A stretch of DNA of 47,245 bases from contig JAAWJI010000032.1 of NCBI GenBank assembly GCA_022796795.1, forward strand, positions 1 through 47,245, written 5' to 3'. Each line of letters begins with the position of its first letter. Within the stretch, counting starts at the first letter, position 1. Below the pieces are notes generated by a model. That model had not been told where the DNA came from. It searched no databases and saw nothing but the letters and a program-made list of their open reading frames with translations. The DNA comes from Lachnospiraceae bacterium. Its GTDB lineage: Bacteria > Bacillota > Clostridia > Lachnospirales > Lachnospiraceae. The translations under genes and the position numbers were made by a program. Positions 15,961-23,095 of this stretch are shown here, piece by piece.

Positions 15961-17331
15961 ATGGAAAAAGGAAAGAAAGAGACCTTATTTGAGCAGACCC
16001 CCATTCCAAAAGCCGTCCTGACCTTGTCGGTTCCCACCATTATCAGTTCCCTTGTTATGGTGATCTATAACCTGTCGGATACCTATTTTGTGGGAATGGT
16101 AAATGATCCCATTCAAAACGCGGCAGTGACTCTGGCGGCTCCGGTGCTTCTGGCGTTTAATGCCATCAACAACCTGTTCGGCGTGGGAAGCTCCAGCATG
16201 ATGAGCCGGGCCCTGGGCCGCAAGGATTACGACACGGTGTACAAAAGCTCTGCCTTTGGCTTTTACTGCGCTCTGATCTTTGGAGCTTTGTTTTCTCTGA
16301 TTTATACGTCATGCAGAGGATCTTTCCTGAATATACTGGGAGCGAATACAGAGACTGTGACGGCCACGGCGGCGTATCTGAAATGGACCGTGACCTGGGG
16401 AGCCATCCCTTCTATTTTAAATGTGGTTATGGCCTATCTGGTGCGGGCGGAGGGTTCAACCCTTCACGCCAGTATCGGTTCCATGAGCGGCTGCCTCCTG
16501 AACATTGTGCTGGATCCCATTTTTATTCTGCCCTGGGGGCTGAATATGGGAGCTGCCGGCGCCGGCCTGGCAACCTTTCTCTCAAACTGCGCGGCCTGCG
16601 TGTATTTCTTTGTCCTTCTGCTGGTGAAGCGGGGAAATACCTATGTGAATATCCGGCCCGCCATGTTCCGCCTGGAAAAGGCTATTCTTCTGGGCGTCTG
16701 CGGGGTGGGGATTCCCGCTTCTATCCAGAACCTGCTGAATGTGACGGGGATGACGGTATTGAACAATTTTACCGCCTCCTACGGCTCGGACGCGGTGGCT
16801 GCCATGGGAATTAGTCAGAAGATCAGTATGGTGCCCATGTATATTGCCATGGGATTTTCCCAGGGACTCATGCCTCTCATCAGCTATAATTATGCCAGCG
16901 GGGATATTAAGCGCATGAAGCAGGCGGTGAAGTTCTCCGCCCAGCTGTCTCTCATTTTTATGGGAATTGTGACCGTAGGCTACTATGTGGGAGCCGGAGG
17001 CCTGGTGACCATGTTTATGAAAAATCAGCAGATCGTGGCCTATGGAACCCGATTTGTGAGAGCTCTTTGCCTGGCCCAGCCCTTCCTGGCCATGGATTTT
17101 TTGGCTGTAGGTATTTTCCAGGCCTGCGGTATGGGACAAAAGGCTCTTGTCTTTGCCCTGCTGCGCAAGATCGCCCTGGAGATCCCGGCCCTGTTTCTTC
17201 TGGACTGGCTGTTCCCCTTATACGGGCTCGCCTACGCCCAGCTGACGGCAGAGCTGGTGCTGGCTGTGGTGGCCGTGTTTGTGCTGATGCAGATCTTTAG
17301 GCGGCTGGAGAGCGGAAGATATGCAGAATAG
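15961..17331 (+). CDS. MATE family efflux transporter 1
   Basis: This 456-residue membrane protein has twelve predicted membrane segments arranged as two related halves, the layout of multidrug and toxin extrusion transporters. It begins with the family-typical FEQTPIPKAVLTLSVPTIIS, then NLSDTYFVG, GVGSSSMMSRALG and, in the second half, GISQKISMVPMYIAMGFSQG. Such proteins exchange cations for drugs, flavins or metabolites at the cytoplasmic membrane. AGGAAGGAAT precedes the start. It has its own promoter and is not linked to the importer upstream. The substrate is unknown. Confidence 0.9.
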   Translation: MEKGKKETLFEQTPIPKAVLTLSVPTIISSLVMVIYNLSDTYFVGMVNDPIQNAAVTLAAPVLLAFNAINNLFGVGSSSMMSRALGRKDYDTVYKSSAFGFYCALIFGALFSLIYTSCRGSFLNILGANTETVTATAAYLKWTVTWGAIPSILNVVMAYLVRAEGSTLHASIGSMSGCLLNIVLDPIFILPWGLNMGAAGAGLATFLSNCAACVYFFVLLLVKRGNTYVNIRPAMFRLEKAILLGVCGVGIPASIQNLLNVTGMTVLNNFTASYGSDAVAAMGISQKISMVPMYIAMGFSQGLMPLISYNYASGDIKRMKQAVKFSAQLSLIFMGIVTVGYYVGAGGLVTMFMKNQQIVAYGTRFVRALCLAQPFLAMDFLAVGIFQACGMGQKALVFALLRKIALEIPALFLLDWLFPLYGLAYAQLTAELVLAVVAVFVLMQIFRRLESGRYAE

Positions 17332-17434
17332 TGTCTGCATGCCAAGGGGAGAAGACGTATGAGGGAAGCAGAGATTTTTCTCGATCCTGAAGAATTGTGG
17401 ATGGAAAGAATAAGGAAAGGAATGGCGTGAGACT

Positions 17435-18286
17435 ATGGAAGATCAGACAACGTATCTGCAGGACTATAAGCGTCGCAGAATCATAGACGCCCACCTGCAC
17501 TTCAATCCGGAGGAGCCCTACTTCTCCCAGATTGCCCGGGAAGCGGGCCATGTAAACAGCTGGGAGCACCTGCAGGAGGAATACGCGCGATTAGGGTATG
17601 TGGGAGGTATTGTCATGGGAAATCGGAGCCTGAACATAAAGGACCATGACTATCCCGGACCTCTGTGGTACTGCGTAGGTCTTGACCGGGAATACCTGGG
17701 GGGCAATTCCCTGGAGCAGGCGGCGCCTCTAATCGAGGAAAATTTAAGAAATTCCCGGTGCGTGGGCATCAAGCTGTACCCGGGTTATGATCCCTGCTAT
17801 ATTTACGAAGCGGCCTATGAACCTGTCTATGAGCTGGCCAAGCAGTATGGCAAGCCTGTGGCTGTCCACACCGGGGAGACGGCAGGACAGGGCGCTCTGC
17901 TGAAATACTGCCATCCCCTGACTCTGGATGAGGTGGCGGTCCGTCATCCCCATCTGCAGCTGGTTATGTGTCATTTTGGAAATCCCTGGCTCATGGATGC
18001 GGCGGCAGTGGTGGATAAAAATGAGAATGTGGCTCTGGATTTGTCCGGGCTTCTGGAAGGCCGGTTTTCTGTGGAAACCCTTTTTCGGAAAAAACATGGA
18101 TACCTGGAGCAGCTGCGGGGATGGCTGGATTATCTGGATAATTATGATGACGTCATGTTCGGCACGGACTGGCCTCTGGTGAATCTGGAGGAGTACGTGA
18201 ACTTTATCGAAAGGCTCATTCCAGAGGAGGAGCAGGAGAAGGTGTTTTTCTCCAACGCCAATCGGATTTATGGACTGGGGCTGTGA
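17435..18286 (+). CDS. Metal-dependent amidohydrolase (amidohydrolase-2, ACMSD-like fold)
   Basis: This 283-residue enzyme is a TIM-barrel hydrolase or decarboxylase of the amidohydrolase-2 family. The expected metal ligands are visible: His20 and His22 in IDAHLHF, His145 in HTGE, His180 in CHFGNPW and Asp245 in FGTDWP. KLYPGY (113-118) sits at the end of the third strand. The substrate is unknown. Relatives include aminocarboxymuconate semialdehyde decarboxylase and many uncharacterised proteins. The ribosome binding site is weak. The gene ends 14 bases before the start of the sigma-like gene, so they are probably co-transcribed. Confidence 0.85.
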   Translation: MEDQTTYLQDYKRRRIIDAHLHFNPEEPYFSQIAREAGHVNSWEHLQEEYARLGYVGGIVMGNRSLNIKDHDYPGPLWYCVGLDREYLGGNSLEQAAPLIEENLRNSRCVGIKLYPGYDPCYIYEAAYEPVYELAKQYGKPVAVHTGETAGQGALLKYCHPLTLDEVAVRHPHLQLVMCHFGNPWLMDAAAVVDKNENVALDLSGLLEGRFSVETLFRKKHGYLEQLRGWLDYLDNYDDVMFGTDWPLVNLEEYVNFIERLIPEEEQEKVFFSNANRIYGLGL

Positions 18287-18300
18287 AGGGAGACCGGGAT

Positions 18301-19122
18301 ATGGAACAGATAGAATTTCTGAACGCATTAAAGCAGTTGTCAAAGAAGGCGGAAATCCAGGGAAATTCCCTGTCCAAGGAGGAGGTTCAGGCCTTTTTCG
18401 GGGGTTTTTCCCTGCAGGAGGAGCAGCTGAGCCTGGTCTATGACTATCTGTCGGCGCAAAAGATTCGGGTTTTGGGCCACGAACCGGGAGCCAATCAGGA
18501 AGGGCAGAAGGATGGAAACGAGGAGAGCCCGAACAAGGAGAGCCCCAAGGAGGAGGCAGCGTCCTACACCCGGGAGGAGCTTCATTTTCTCCAGAGCTAT
18601 CAGAGAGACCTGAGAGCCTTTGCCCAGATGGAGGCGGAAGCCCTGGAGGAGCTTTTGCAGCGGGTGGAACAGGGGGACGCTCTCGCCAAATCTCAGGCCA
18701 CAGAGCAGTTTCTTTCTCATGTGCTGGAGCAGGCAAAGGATCTTCACGGAAGAGGGCTCCCTCTGGAGGATCTGGTACAGGAGGGGAATGTGGGACTTAT
18801 GCTGTGCCTGGAGACTCTGGGTCTGCGGGAGGATGGAATCCCCGCTGTTCGGTATGTGCAGCAGGAAATTCGCCAGGCCATGGAAGAGGCTCTGGAAGAG
18901 GATGTAAATATGCGCCAAAAAGGCAATGAGATTGCCGACCGGGTCAACCGGCTTAGTGACAGCATCCAGTTGCTCACCGAGGAGATGGAGCGGCAGGTGA
19001 CCCCGGAGGAGTTGTCGGCCTTTTTGGATATGAGAGTGGAGGAGATCCAGGATATCCTTAAGCTGGCTGGGGATGGGGTGGAGTTGGCGGATGGCAAAGG
19101 GACACCTCCGAAAATTTTGTAA
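18301..19122 (+). CDS. Sigma-70-like protein lacking region 4
   Basis: The 273-residue protein has an N-terminal region resembling sigma region 1.1 (about 1-58), an acidic and charged linker (60-90), and a region 2-like part in which GLPLEDLVQEGNVGLM (152-167) is almost the housekeeping core-binding motif. A region 3-like part follows (225-258: LTEEMERQVTPEELSAFL). Where the -10 reading helix should be (178-205) the conserved aromatic residues are missing, and region 4 is absent because the protein ends at 273. It may bind core polymerase without promoter recognition. The start at 18301 follows GAAGGGAG. A GTG 18 bases earlier is less likely. The frame is intact, which argues against simple decay. 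Confidence 0.75.
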   Translation: MEQIEFLNALKQLSKKAEIQGNSLSKEEVQAFFGGFSLQEEQLSLVYDYLSAQKIRVLGHEPGANQEGQKDGNEESPNKESPKEEAASYTREELHFLQSYQRDLRAFAQMEAEALEELLQRVEQGDALAKSQATEQFLSHVLEQAKDLHGRGLPLEDLVQEGNVGLMLCLETLGLREDGIPAVRYVQQEIRQAMEEALEEDVNMRQKGNEIADRVNRLSDSIQLLTEEMERQVTPEELSAFLDMRVEEIQDILKLAGDGVELADGKGTPPKIL

Positions 19123-19126
19123 CTCT

Positions 19127-20074
19127 TTAAAAGTTTTTCTTGATTTCATTTAGAATAGAAATAGCGGAAACCGTCATTTTCTCTGTCATAATAGGGCTCT
19201 CCAGGAGCCCTGTTTCTATGCACTCTCTTACATGCTCCACCTCATAGACCAGCTCATGGTCGCAGGGATAGGAGAGCAGTTCCTGGGTGCTGTCAGCAAA
19301 ATGAAGCACAGCCTCCCGGGCTTTCCAGTAGCTGGGAATCTCCGCGTACCCCTTTTCTCCGTAAAGATAGGCCGTGTGGCAGGTCTGGGAAGAGATGCTG
19401 GTCTTGTTGGCAGCCAGCAGGCCGTTTTCCAGCAGCAGGCTTACCACAAACTGATCCTCCACCCCGGAGGCGCTTCTGGTGCAGAGACCCTGGGCCTTTT
19501 CTACCTTGCAGTCAAAAAGGTACTGTAAAAGCTGCAGGCTGTAGATGGCATTTCCGTACAGGGGGCCACCACCCTTTTCGGCGTCAAAGAACCAGGTGTT
19601 GTACCCGGGATCAAAGGAGCTGGAAAAATCCGCCATGGTAATCCGCCCCAGATCTCCCGCCTGAATCCGGCGTTTAAGCTCCTGCATGACGGGCAGGAAA
19701 ACCACTTTCTCCGCCTCCATGAAAAACCGCTTTTTTTCCCGGGCCAGGGCAAAGAGCTCCCGGGATTCCTCCGGGGATAAGGTACAGGGCTTTTCGCAGA
19801 GCACATGGTGTCCCTTTTCCAGGGCAAGCTTTGCGTAGGAATAGTGAAGGCTGTTGATCATGGAAATGTAGATCACATCAAGGGAAGAGTCCTCCAGCAG
19901 CTCCTCGTAGCTTCCATAGGCTTTAGGCACCTGCCACAAATCGGCCTTTTCCCGGGCATTTGCAAGATCCCGGGAGGCCAGGGCGGTTACCTGGCTGTTT
20001 TTCGAGGCGTGGACCGCGGCGATAAAGCGGGGAGTGATGGAGGAGGTGCTTAAGATTCCGTAGGTCAGGTTCAT
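19127..20074 (-). CDS. Gfo/Idh/MocA family oxidoreductase
   Basis: This NAD(P)-dependent dehydrogenase has 315 residues. The N-terminal Rossmann domain starts with YGILSTSSITPRF in place of the more usual glycine-rich GxGxxG, and the family motif EKP occurs in HVLCEKPCTL. The C-terminal sheet domain follows from about residue 120. Members oxidise or reduce sugars, inositols and related alcohols. The exact substrate cannot be told. AAGGAAG precedes the start. It is convergent with the sigma-like gene, with 4 bases between the stops, and lies downstream of padR on the same strand. Confidence 0.85.
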   Translation of the reverse strand: MNLTYGILSTSSITPRFIAAVHASKNSQVTALASRDLANAREKADLWQVPKAYGSYEELLEDSSLDVIYISMINSLHYSYAKLALEKGHHVLCEKPCTLSPEESRELFALAREKKRFFMEAEKVVFLPVMQELKRRIQAGDLGRITMADFSSSFDPGYNTWFFDAEKGGGPLYGNAIYSLQLLQYLFDCKVEKAQGLCTRSASGVEDQFVVSLLLENGLLAANKTSISSQTCHTAYLYGEKGYAEIPSYWKAREAVLHFADSTQELLSYPCDHELVYEVEHVRECIETGLLESPIMTEKMTVSAISILNEIKKNF

Positions 20075-20120
20075 AGGGAAACTTCCTTTCTATTTAGTTT
20101 AGTACGCATTTCGTGTCTCA

Positions 20121-20423
20121 TTATTCTATCCCCAGCGCAACAAGGGTATCCCGAAGGAGGCGCCACTGGTTCAGCAGATCCGCCCGCTTTGTCCTTCCAG
20201 CCTCCGTAATGCGGTAATATTTTCTGGTGGGGCCGTCGGAGACCTGACCCTCATACTGTTCTGTACAGCCTTCCCGGCATAATCCCCGGAGCAGGGCATA
20301 GATGCCGCTTTCCTGGGTGCCGGGAAAGCTTTCATGGATGCGGCGCAGGATTTCATAGCCGTATAAATCCTCAAAAGATAAAATATGAAGCAGACATAAT
20401 TCAATCAGGTCCTTTTTCAACAT
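20121..20423 (-). CDS. PadR family transcriptional regulator
   Basis: This 100-residue regulator has a PadR winged helix: MLKKDLIELCLLHIL, then YGYEILRRIHE, an LLRGL helix, and the wing GPTRKYYRITEAG. The short C-terminal helix suits the PadR-s subfamily. Length is normal. The start at 20423 lies 7 bases after a run of eight G (minus strand), which acts as a poor ribosome binding site. The frame continues upstream without a stop into a membrane protein sequence. With seven G that membrane frame would instead stop just inside the padR start. PadR proteins usually repress a neighbouring membrane or efflux gene. Confidence 0.85.
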   Translation of the reverse strand: MLKKDLIELCLLHILSFEDLYGYEILRRIHESFPGTQESGIYALLRGLCREGCTEQYEGQVSDGPTRKYYRITEAGRTKRADLLNQWRLLRDTLVALGIE

Positions 20424-20962
20424 AGGGCTTCCCCCCCCGCCGGCCAGGCCTATGAGGCCCAGGATACTGCAGTCTACAGCAAAGGAAGTCCACCAATGGG
20501 GAGAGCAGGCGTCCAGGTTGATACTGACACAGACAGAAAGGATCAGAACACATTCCGCCAACACAGTGAGGCCCAGGATGTAAAGGGAGCGCCAGCGCCG
20601 GTCAGATATGCGGGCTTTCACGAGTCCCCATCCCCCCAGAATGGCGGCGGATGTGCCGGCCAGCAGCAATGTCCAGAAAGCCGTCCGCCCGTAGGAGGAG
20701 GGAGGCAGGGATCTCCAGATGCCTGCTGCCAGACCGGACAAAATCAGGGCGGCGCAAGGGCCAGCATTGCCAGGAGGAGCAGGGCAGGCACCAGGCCCTT
20801 GGGAAGGGCGTTCTTTTTCCTGCACCCACGGGCCGGACGGAACCAGACGAGAGAGATGGCGGTGCCGGTTACCAGAAGGAGCAGCAGAAGATTTTTGGGG
20901 GATTGGTAAAAGCTGGCCTTAAGTAGCATAACTTCAGGAAGCAGCAGGCAAAGGTATAGCAT
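20424..20962 (-). pseudogene. Frameshifted membrane protein upstream of PadR
   Basis: Hydrophobic segments continue across two frames. The first frame runs from 20962 and stops near 20750 after LLLLAMLALAPP. The other frame carries on with CAALILSGLAAGIW and several more membrane segments to the G-tract. A single-base shift near 20745-20755 restores one protein of about 185 residues with five to six membrane segments. No ribosome binding site precedes 20962, and the frame is open back to the stop of the TSUP gene, so the start may be lost too. The protein family is not recognised. A sequencing error cannot be excluded. Confidence 0.6.
20431..20438 (-). repeat. Homopolymer of eight G (minus strand) at a gene junction
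   Basis: The run lies 7 bases before the padR start. With eight G the upstream membrane frame reads through into PadR. With seven it ends in a TGA that overlaps the padR start. The length also changes the spacing and strength of the padR ribosome binding site. Confidence 0.7.
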
Positions 20963-20995
20963 AATCTGGAGGGAGATGTCAATTCTAAGTTTGCA

Positions 20996-21763
20996 TTACA
21001 TCCGGCTTACAATCAGAATCCCAGCCCCCAGCACAGTCAGCACAGCCCCGGTAGCCCGGTTCAGAGTAGCAGGCTCTGCCTTGTTGGCAAATTTCGCGGC
21101 AATCCGGGCCCACAGAAGGGTGCTGAGCACACAGAAGAGGAGACAGGCCGGATCCGGCATGCCGCCTATGGCAAAGTGACTCACCGACCCGGTCAGGGCC
21201 GTAAAGGTCATGATAAAGACGCTGGTGCCCACAGCGGTTTTCAGCTCATAGCCAAGCACGCTGGTCAGCAGGAGAAGCATCATCATGCCGCCGCCGGCGC
21301 CTACAAAGCCGCAGATAAAGCCCACCAGGGAGCCGCAGATCACAGACTGCCAGAAACGTTTGCGGGCAGAAACCCCGGACATGGCGGTTCTGGTGGTCAT
21401 AACAGGCTTCACCAGGAATTTGATGCCCAGAAACAGGGTCATAACCATGGAGAAGCCCCCCATGGTGGTACTGGGAACCCGGCTGGATACATAGCTTCCC
21501 ACCACAGTAAAGCAGAGCACGGCTGCCATCATGACCAGGCCGTTGCGGACGTCCAGGTTCTTGTTTTTACCATAGGTATAGGCGGAGATGGCGCTGGCCA
21601 GTACGTCGCTTGCCAGGGCAATGCCCACAGCCAGATAAGGTTCCATGTCCAAAAATGCAATGAGCATGGGACTGATGACAGCGGCAGCGCTCATTCCCGC
21701 AAAACCGGTGCCCAGTCCGGCACCGATTCCGGCGATAAAACACACAATCAATTTCGTAAGCAT
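20996..21763 (-). CDS. TSUP family membrane transporter (TauE/SafE-like)
   Basis: This 255-residue protein has about eight membrane segments in two related halves. GFAGMSAAAVISPML near the N-terminus and GFVGAGGGMMMLLLLT in the second half are the paired glycine-rich motifs of the TauE/SafE family, which moves sulfite, sulfoacetate or other small anions. The start at 21763 is chosen because AAGGAG lies upstream. An upstream extension of 52 residues in the same frame overlaps the MarR gene and looks non-coding. It follows the marR-like gene by 16 bases and is probably controlled by it. Confidence 0.88.
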   Translation of the reverse strand: MLTKLIVCFIAGIGAGLGTGFAGMSAAAVISPMLIAFLDMEPYLAVGIALASDVLASAISAYTYGKNKNLDVRNGLVMMAAVLCFTVVGSYVSSRVPSTTMGGFSMVMTLFLGIKFLVKPVMTTRTAMSGVSARKRFWQSVICGSLVGFICGFVGAGGGMMMLLLLTSVLGYELKTAVGTSVFIMTFTALTGSVSHFAIGGMPDPACLLFCVLSTLLWARIAAKFANKAEPATLNRATGAVLTVLGAGILIVSRM

Positions 21764-21779
21764 AAACACGCACTCCTTT

Positions 21780-22226
21780 TTACAGACTATATAGGGGAAG
21801 GGATTTTTCTGCATTGTGGTTGGTTTTCTGGAAGAATAACTGAACCGTCTGAAGCATATCCTCTGGAATATCCTGAAGCAGGACCTGGAAAAACTCTGCC
21901 TGCCGAAGCCGCAGGGCATTGGCGGCTGCCTCTCCGGCGTCCTTCAGGAAAATACGGTTGATGCGTCTGTTTTTAAGATCTCTTTGGATTTTCAGGAAAT
22001 CCCTCCTGCGCAACCGTTCCAGGGCATTGGAGATATTGGATTTGGACAGGCCTCTGTATTTTTCAATATCTCTGGCTGTGTTAAACTCCGGGTTGTTTTT
22101 CAGAAACAGTAGAATGTGGACCTCAATTTGAGCCAGCTGGTATTCCTCTCCCGCAGGGGCCAGCATCAGGTTGTACAGCTTTCTGCACTGGGCCATATTG
22201 GTGAGCAGATCATTGTTGATACTCAT
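21780..22226 (-). CDS. MarR family transcriptional regulator
   Basis: This 148-residue winged-helix regulator has the MarR layout: an N-terminal dimerisation helix, the helix-turn-helix (about 50-80: NTARDIEKYRGLSKSNISNALERL), a basic wing (LKNRRINRIFL) and C-terminal helices. GAGGAC with a nearby AAAGGAG precedes the start. It is the first gene of a pair with the TSUP transporter. The leader contains three exact 15-bp steps of TTGTTATA just downstream of the predicted transcription start, a likely site of autorepression. The effector is unknown. Confidence 0.88.
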   Translation of the reverse strand: MSINNDLLTNMAQCRKLYNLMLAPAGEEYQLAQIEVHILLFLKNNPEFNTARDIEKYRGLSKSNISNALERLRRRDFLKIQRDLKNRRINRIFLKDAGEAAANALRLRQAEFFQVLLQDIPEDMLQTVQLFFQKTNHNAEKSLPLYSL

Positions 22227-22244
22227 GGAGGACTCCTTTCTGTA

Positions 22245-22289
22245 TTGTTATATATATATTTGTTATATAAATAATTGTTATAAATATAA
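22245..22289. promoter_or_regulatory. Three 15-bp tandem repeats, candidate MarR operator
   Basis: TTGTTATA occurs at 22245, 22260 and 22275, exactly 15 bases apart, within AT-only surroundings. The array lies about 10-55 bases downstream of the predicted start of the marR-like transcript, where a bound repressor would block elongation. Confidence 0.5.
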
Positions 22290-22306
22290 CTATTAAAGCT
22301 ATAAGG

Positions 22307-22335
22307 ATAATACAATAAAAGGAAGGATATGTCAA
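22307..22335 (-). promoter_or_regulatory. Promoter of the marR-TSUP pair
   Basis: On the minus strand a perfect TTGACA (22335-22330) and TATTAT (22312-22307) are separated by 17 bases. The leader is about 75 bases. Confidence 0.7.
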
Positions 22336-22455
22336 GTAAAATAAATAATAAATTTAACAAGAAATGTAAAATAGCTGTAAAATACTTGAAAAATTGTACA
22401 GGAAATGAAAAATATCACAGGTTGCAATGTGGAACATGGTTTGCATTGTTTTAAC

Positions 22456-22492
22456 GTTGATTTGGAAGGTTGATTTGGAAGGTTGATTTGGG
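22456..22492. repeat. 13-bp tandem repeat
   Basis: GTTGATTTGGAAG occurs twice in a row (22456-22468, 22469-22481), followed by a partial third copy GTTGATTTGG. It lies just upstream of the -35 box of the next promoter. It could be a binding site array or simple replication slippage. The remainder of the 22336-22583 gap is AT-rich and holds only this and the promoter. Confidence 0.7.
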
Positions 22493-22504
22493 ATGATATT
22501 TTTA

Positions 22505-22533
22505 TTGACGATGTTTTTACGAAAACCTATAAT
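22505..22533 (+). promoter_or_regulatory. Strong promoter of the 126-residue protein gene
   Basis: TTGACG (22505-22510) and a perfect TATAAT (22528-22533) are separated by 17 bases. Transcription would start near 22540. Confidence 0.75.
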
Positions 22534-22583
22534 AGAAGGAACAGGAAGCCGATTATCAAGGATGCAAGGGAGGATTGGGGGCA

Positions 22584-22964
22584 ATGAATCCGAAGACATT
22601 TACAGGCACAGTTCTGGATCCCAAGGTCCTGGAGCAGGACATGGCCCAGGCGGACACCTTTTACCGAATTGCAGTGGGAAGGCAATGTATTTACTACACA
22701 GGAGTTTTTAAGGTCACCTATGTGCCTTTTTCAGAAATTGTATGGGCCTATATGCGTCAGGAGGACTGTTCTACCCGCATGTGTTGCGGCAGGGTGGATA
22801 TTGCCAGCTTTTTCCTCATGGTGACAACCAAAGAGGGCAGGCAGAAAAAGGCTAACCTGGAGCGGGCGGAGGATGTAAAAGCCATCCTGGAGCTTTTGCG
22901 GCAGCGGGTTTCTGGCATTGAGATCGGATATTCCAAAGAGCGGGCAGAGAAATATCTGAAGTAG
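22584..22964 (+). CDS. Uncharacterised protein, 126 residues
   Basis: I do not recognise this protein. It has no signal peptide or membrane segment. The middle alternates short strands (RIAVGRQCIYYTGVFKVTYVPF) and ends with an amphipathic helix (EDVKAILELLRQRV), which recalls a pleckstrin-homology-like barrel closed by a helix, but this is an inference from pattern only. It has five cysteines or more, including MCCGR. The start at 22584 follows AAGGGAGG by 10 bases. It is a single gene with a near-consensus promoter, and a strong terminator follows, so it is probably well expressed. Confidence 0.75.
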   Translation: MNPKTFTGTVLDPKVLEQDMAQADTFYRIAVGRQCIYYTGVFKVTYVPFSEIVWAYMRQEDCSTRMCCGRVDIASFFLMVTTKEGRQKKANLERAEDVKAILELLRQRVSGIEIGYSKERAEKYLK

Positions 22965-23034
22965 CAGATGGGGACAGGGGTGTGTAAGATTCGCTGTCCG
23001 GGAATACAGTTGCAACAAGAAGAGAAAAGAAATA

Positions 23035-23078
23035 AAAAACAGCGCCGGGAGCATGAAAAGTTCCGCGGCGCTGTTTTT
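23035..23078. terminator. Bidirectional intrinsic terminator
   Basis: AAAAACAGCGCCG (23035-23047) pairs with CGGCGCTGTTTTT (23066-23078) around an 18-base loop. T-runs occur in both directions. It serves the 126-residue protein gene and the convergent symporter gene. Confidence 0.85.
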
Positions 23079-23095
23079 ACAGGCAGATTGTTTTT

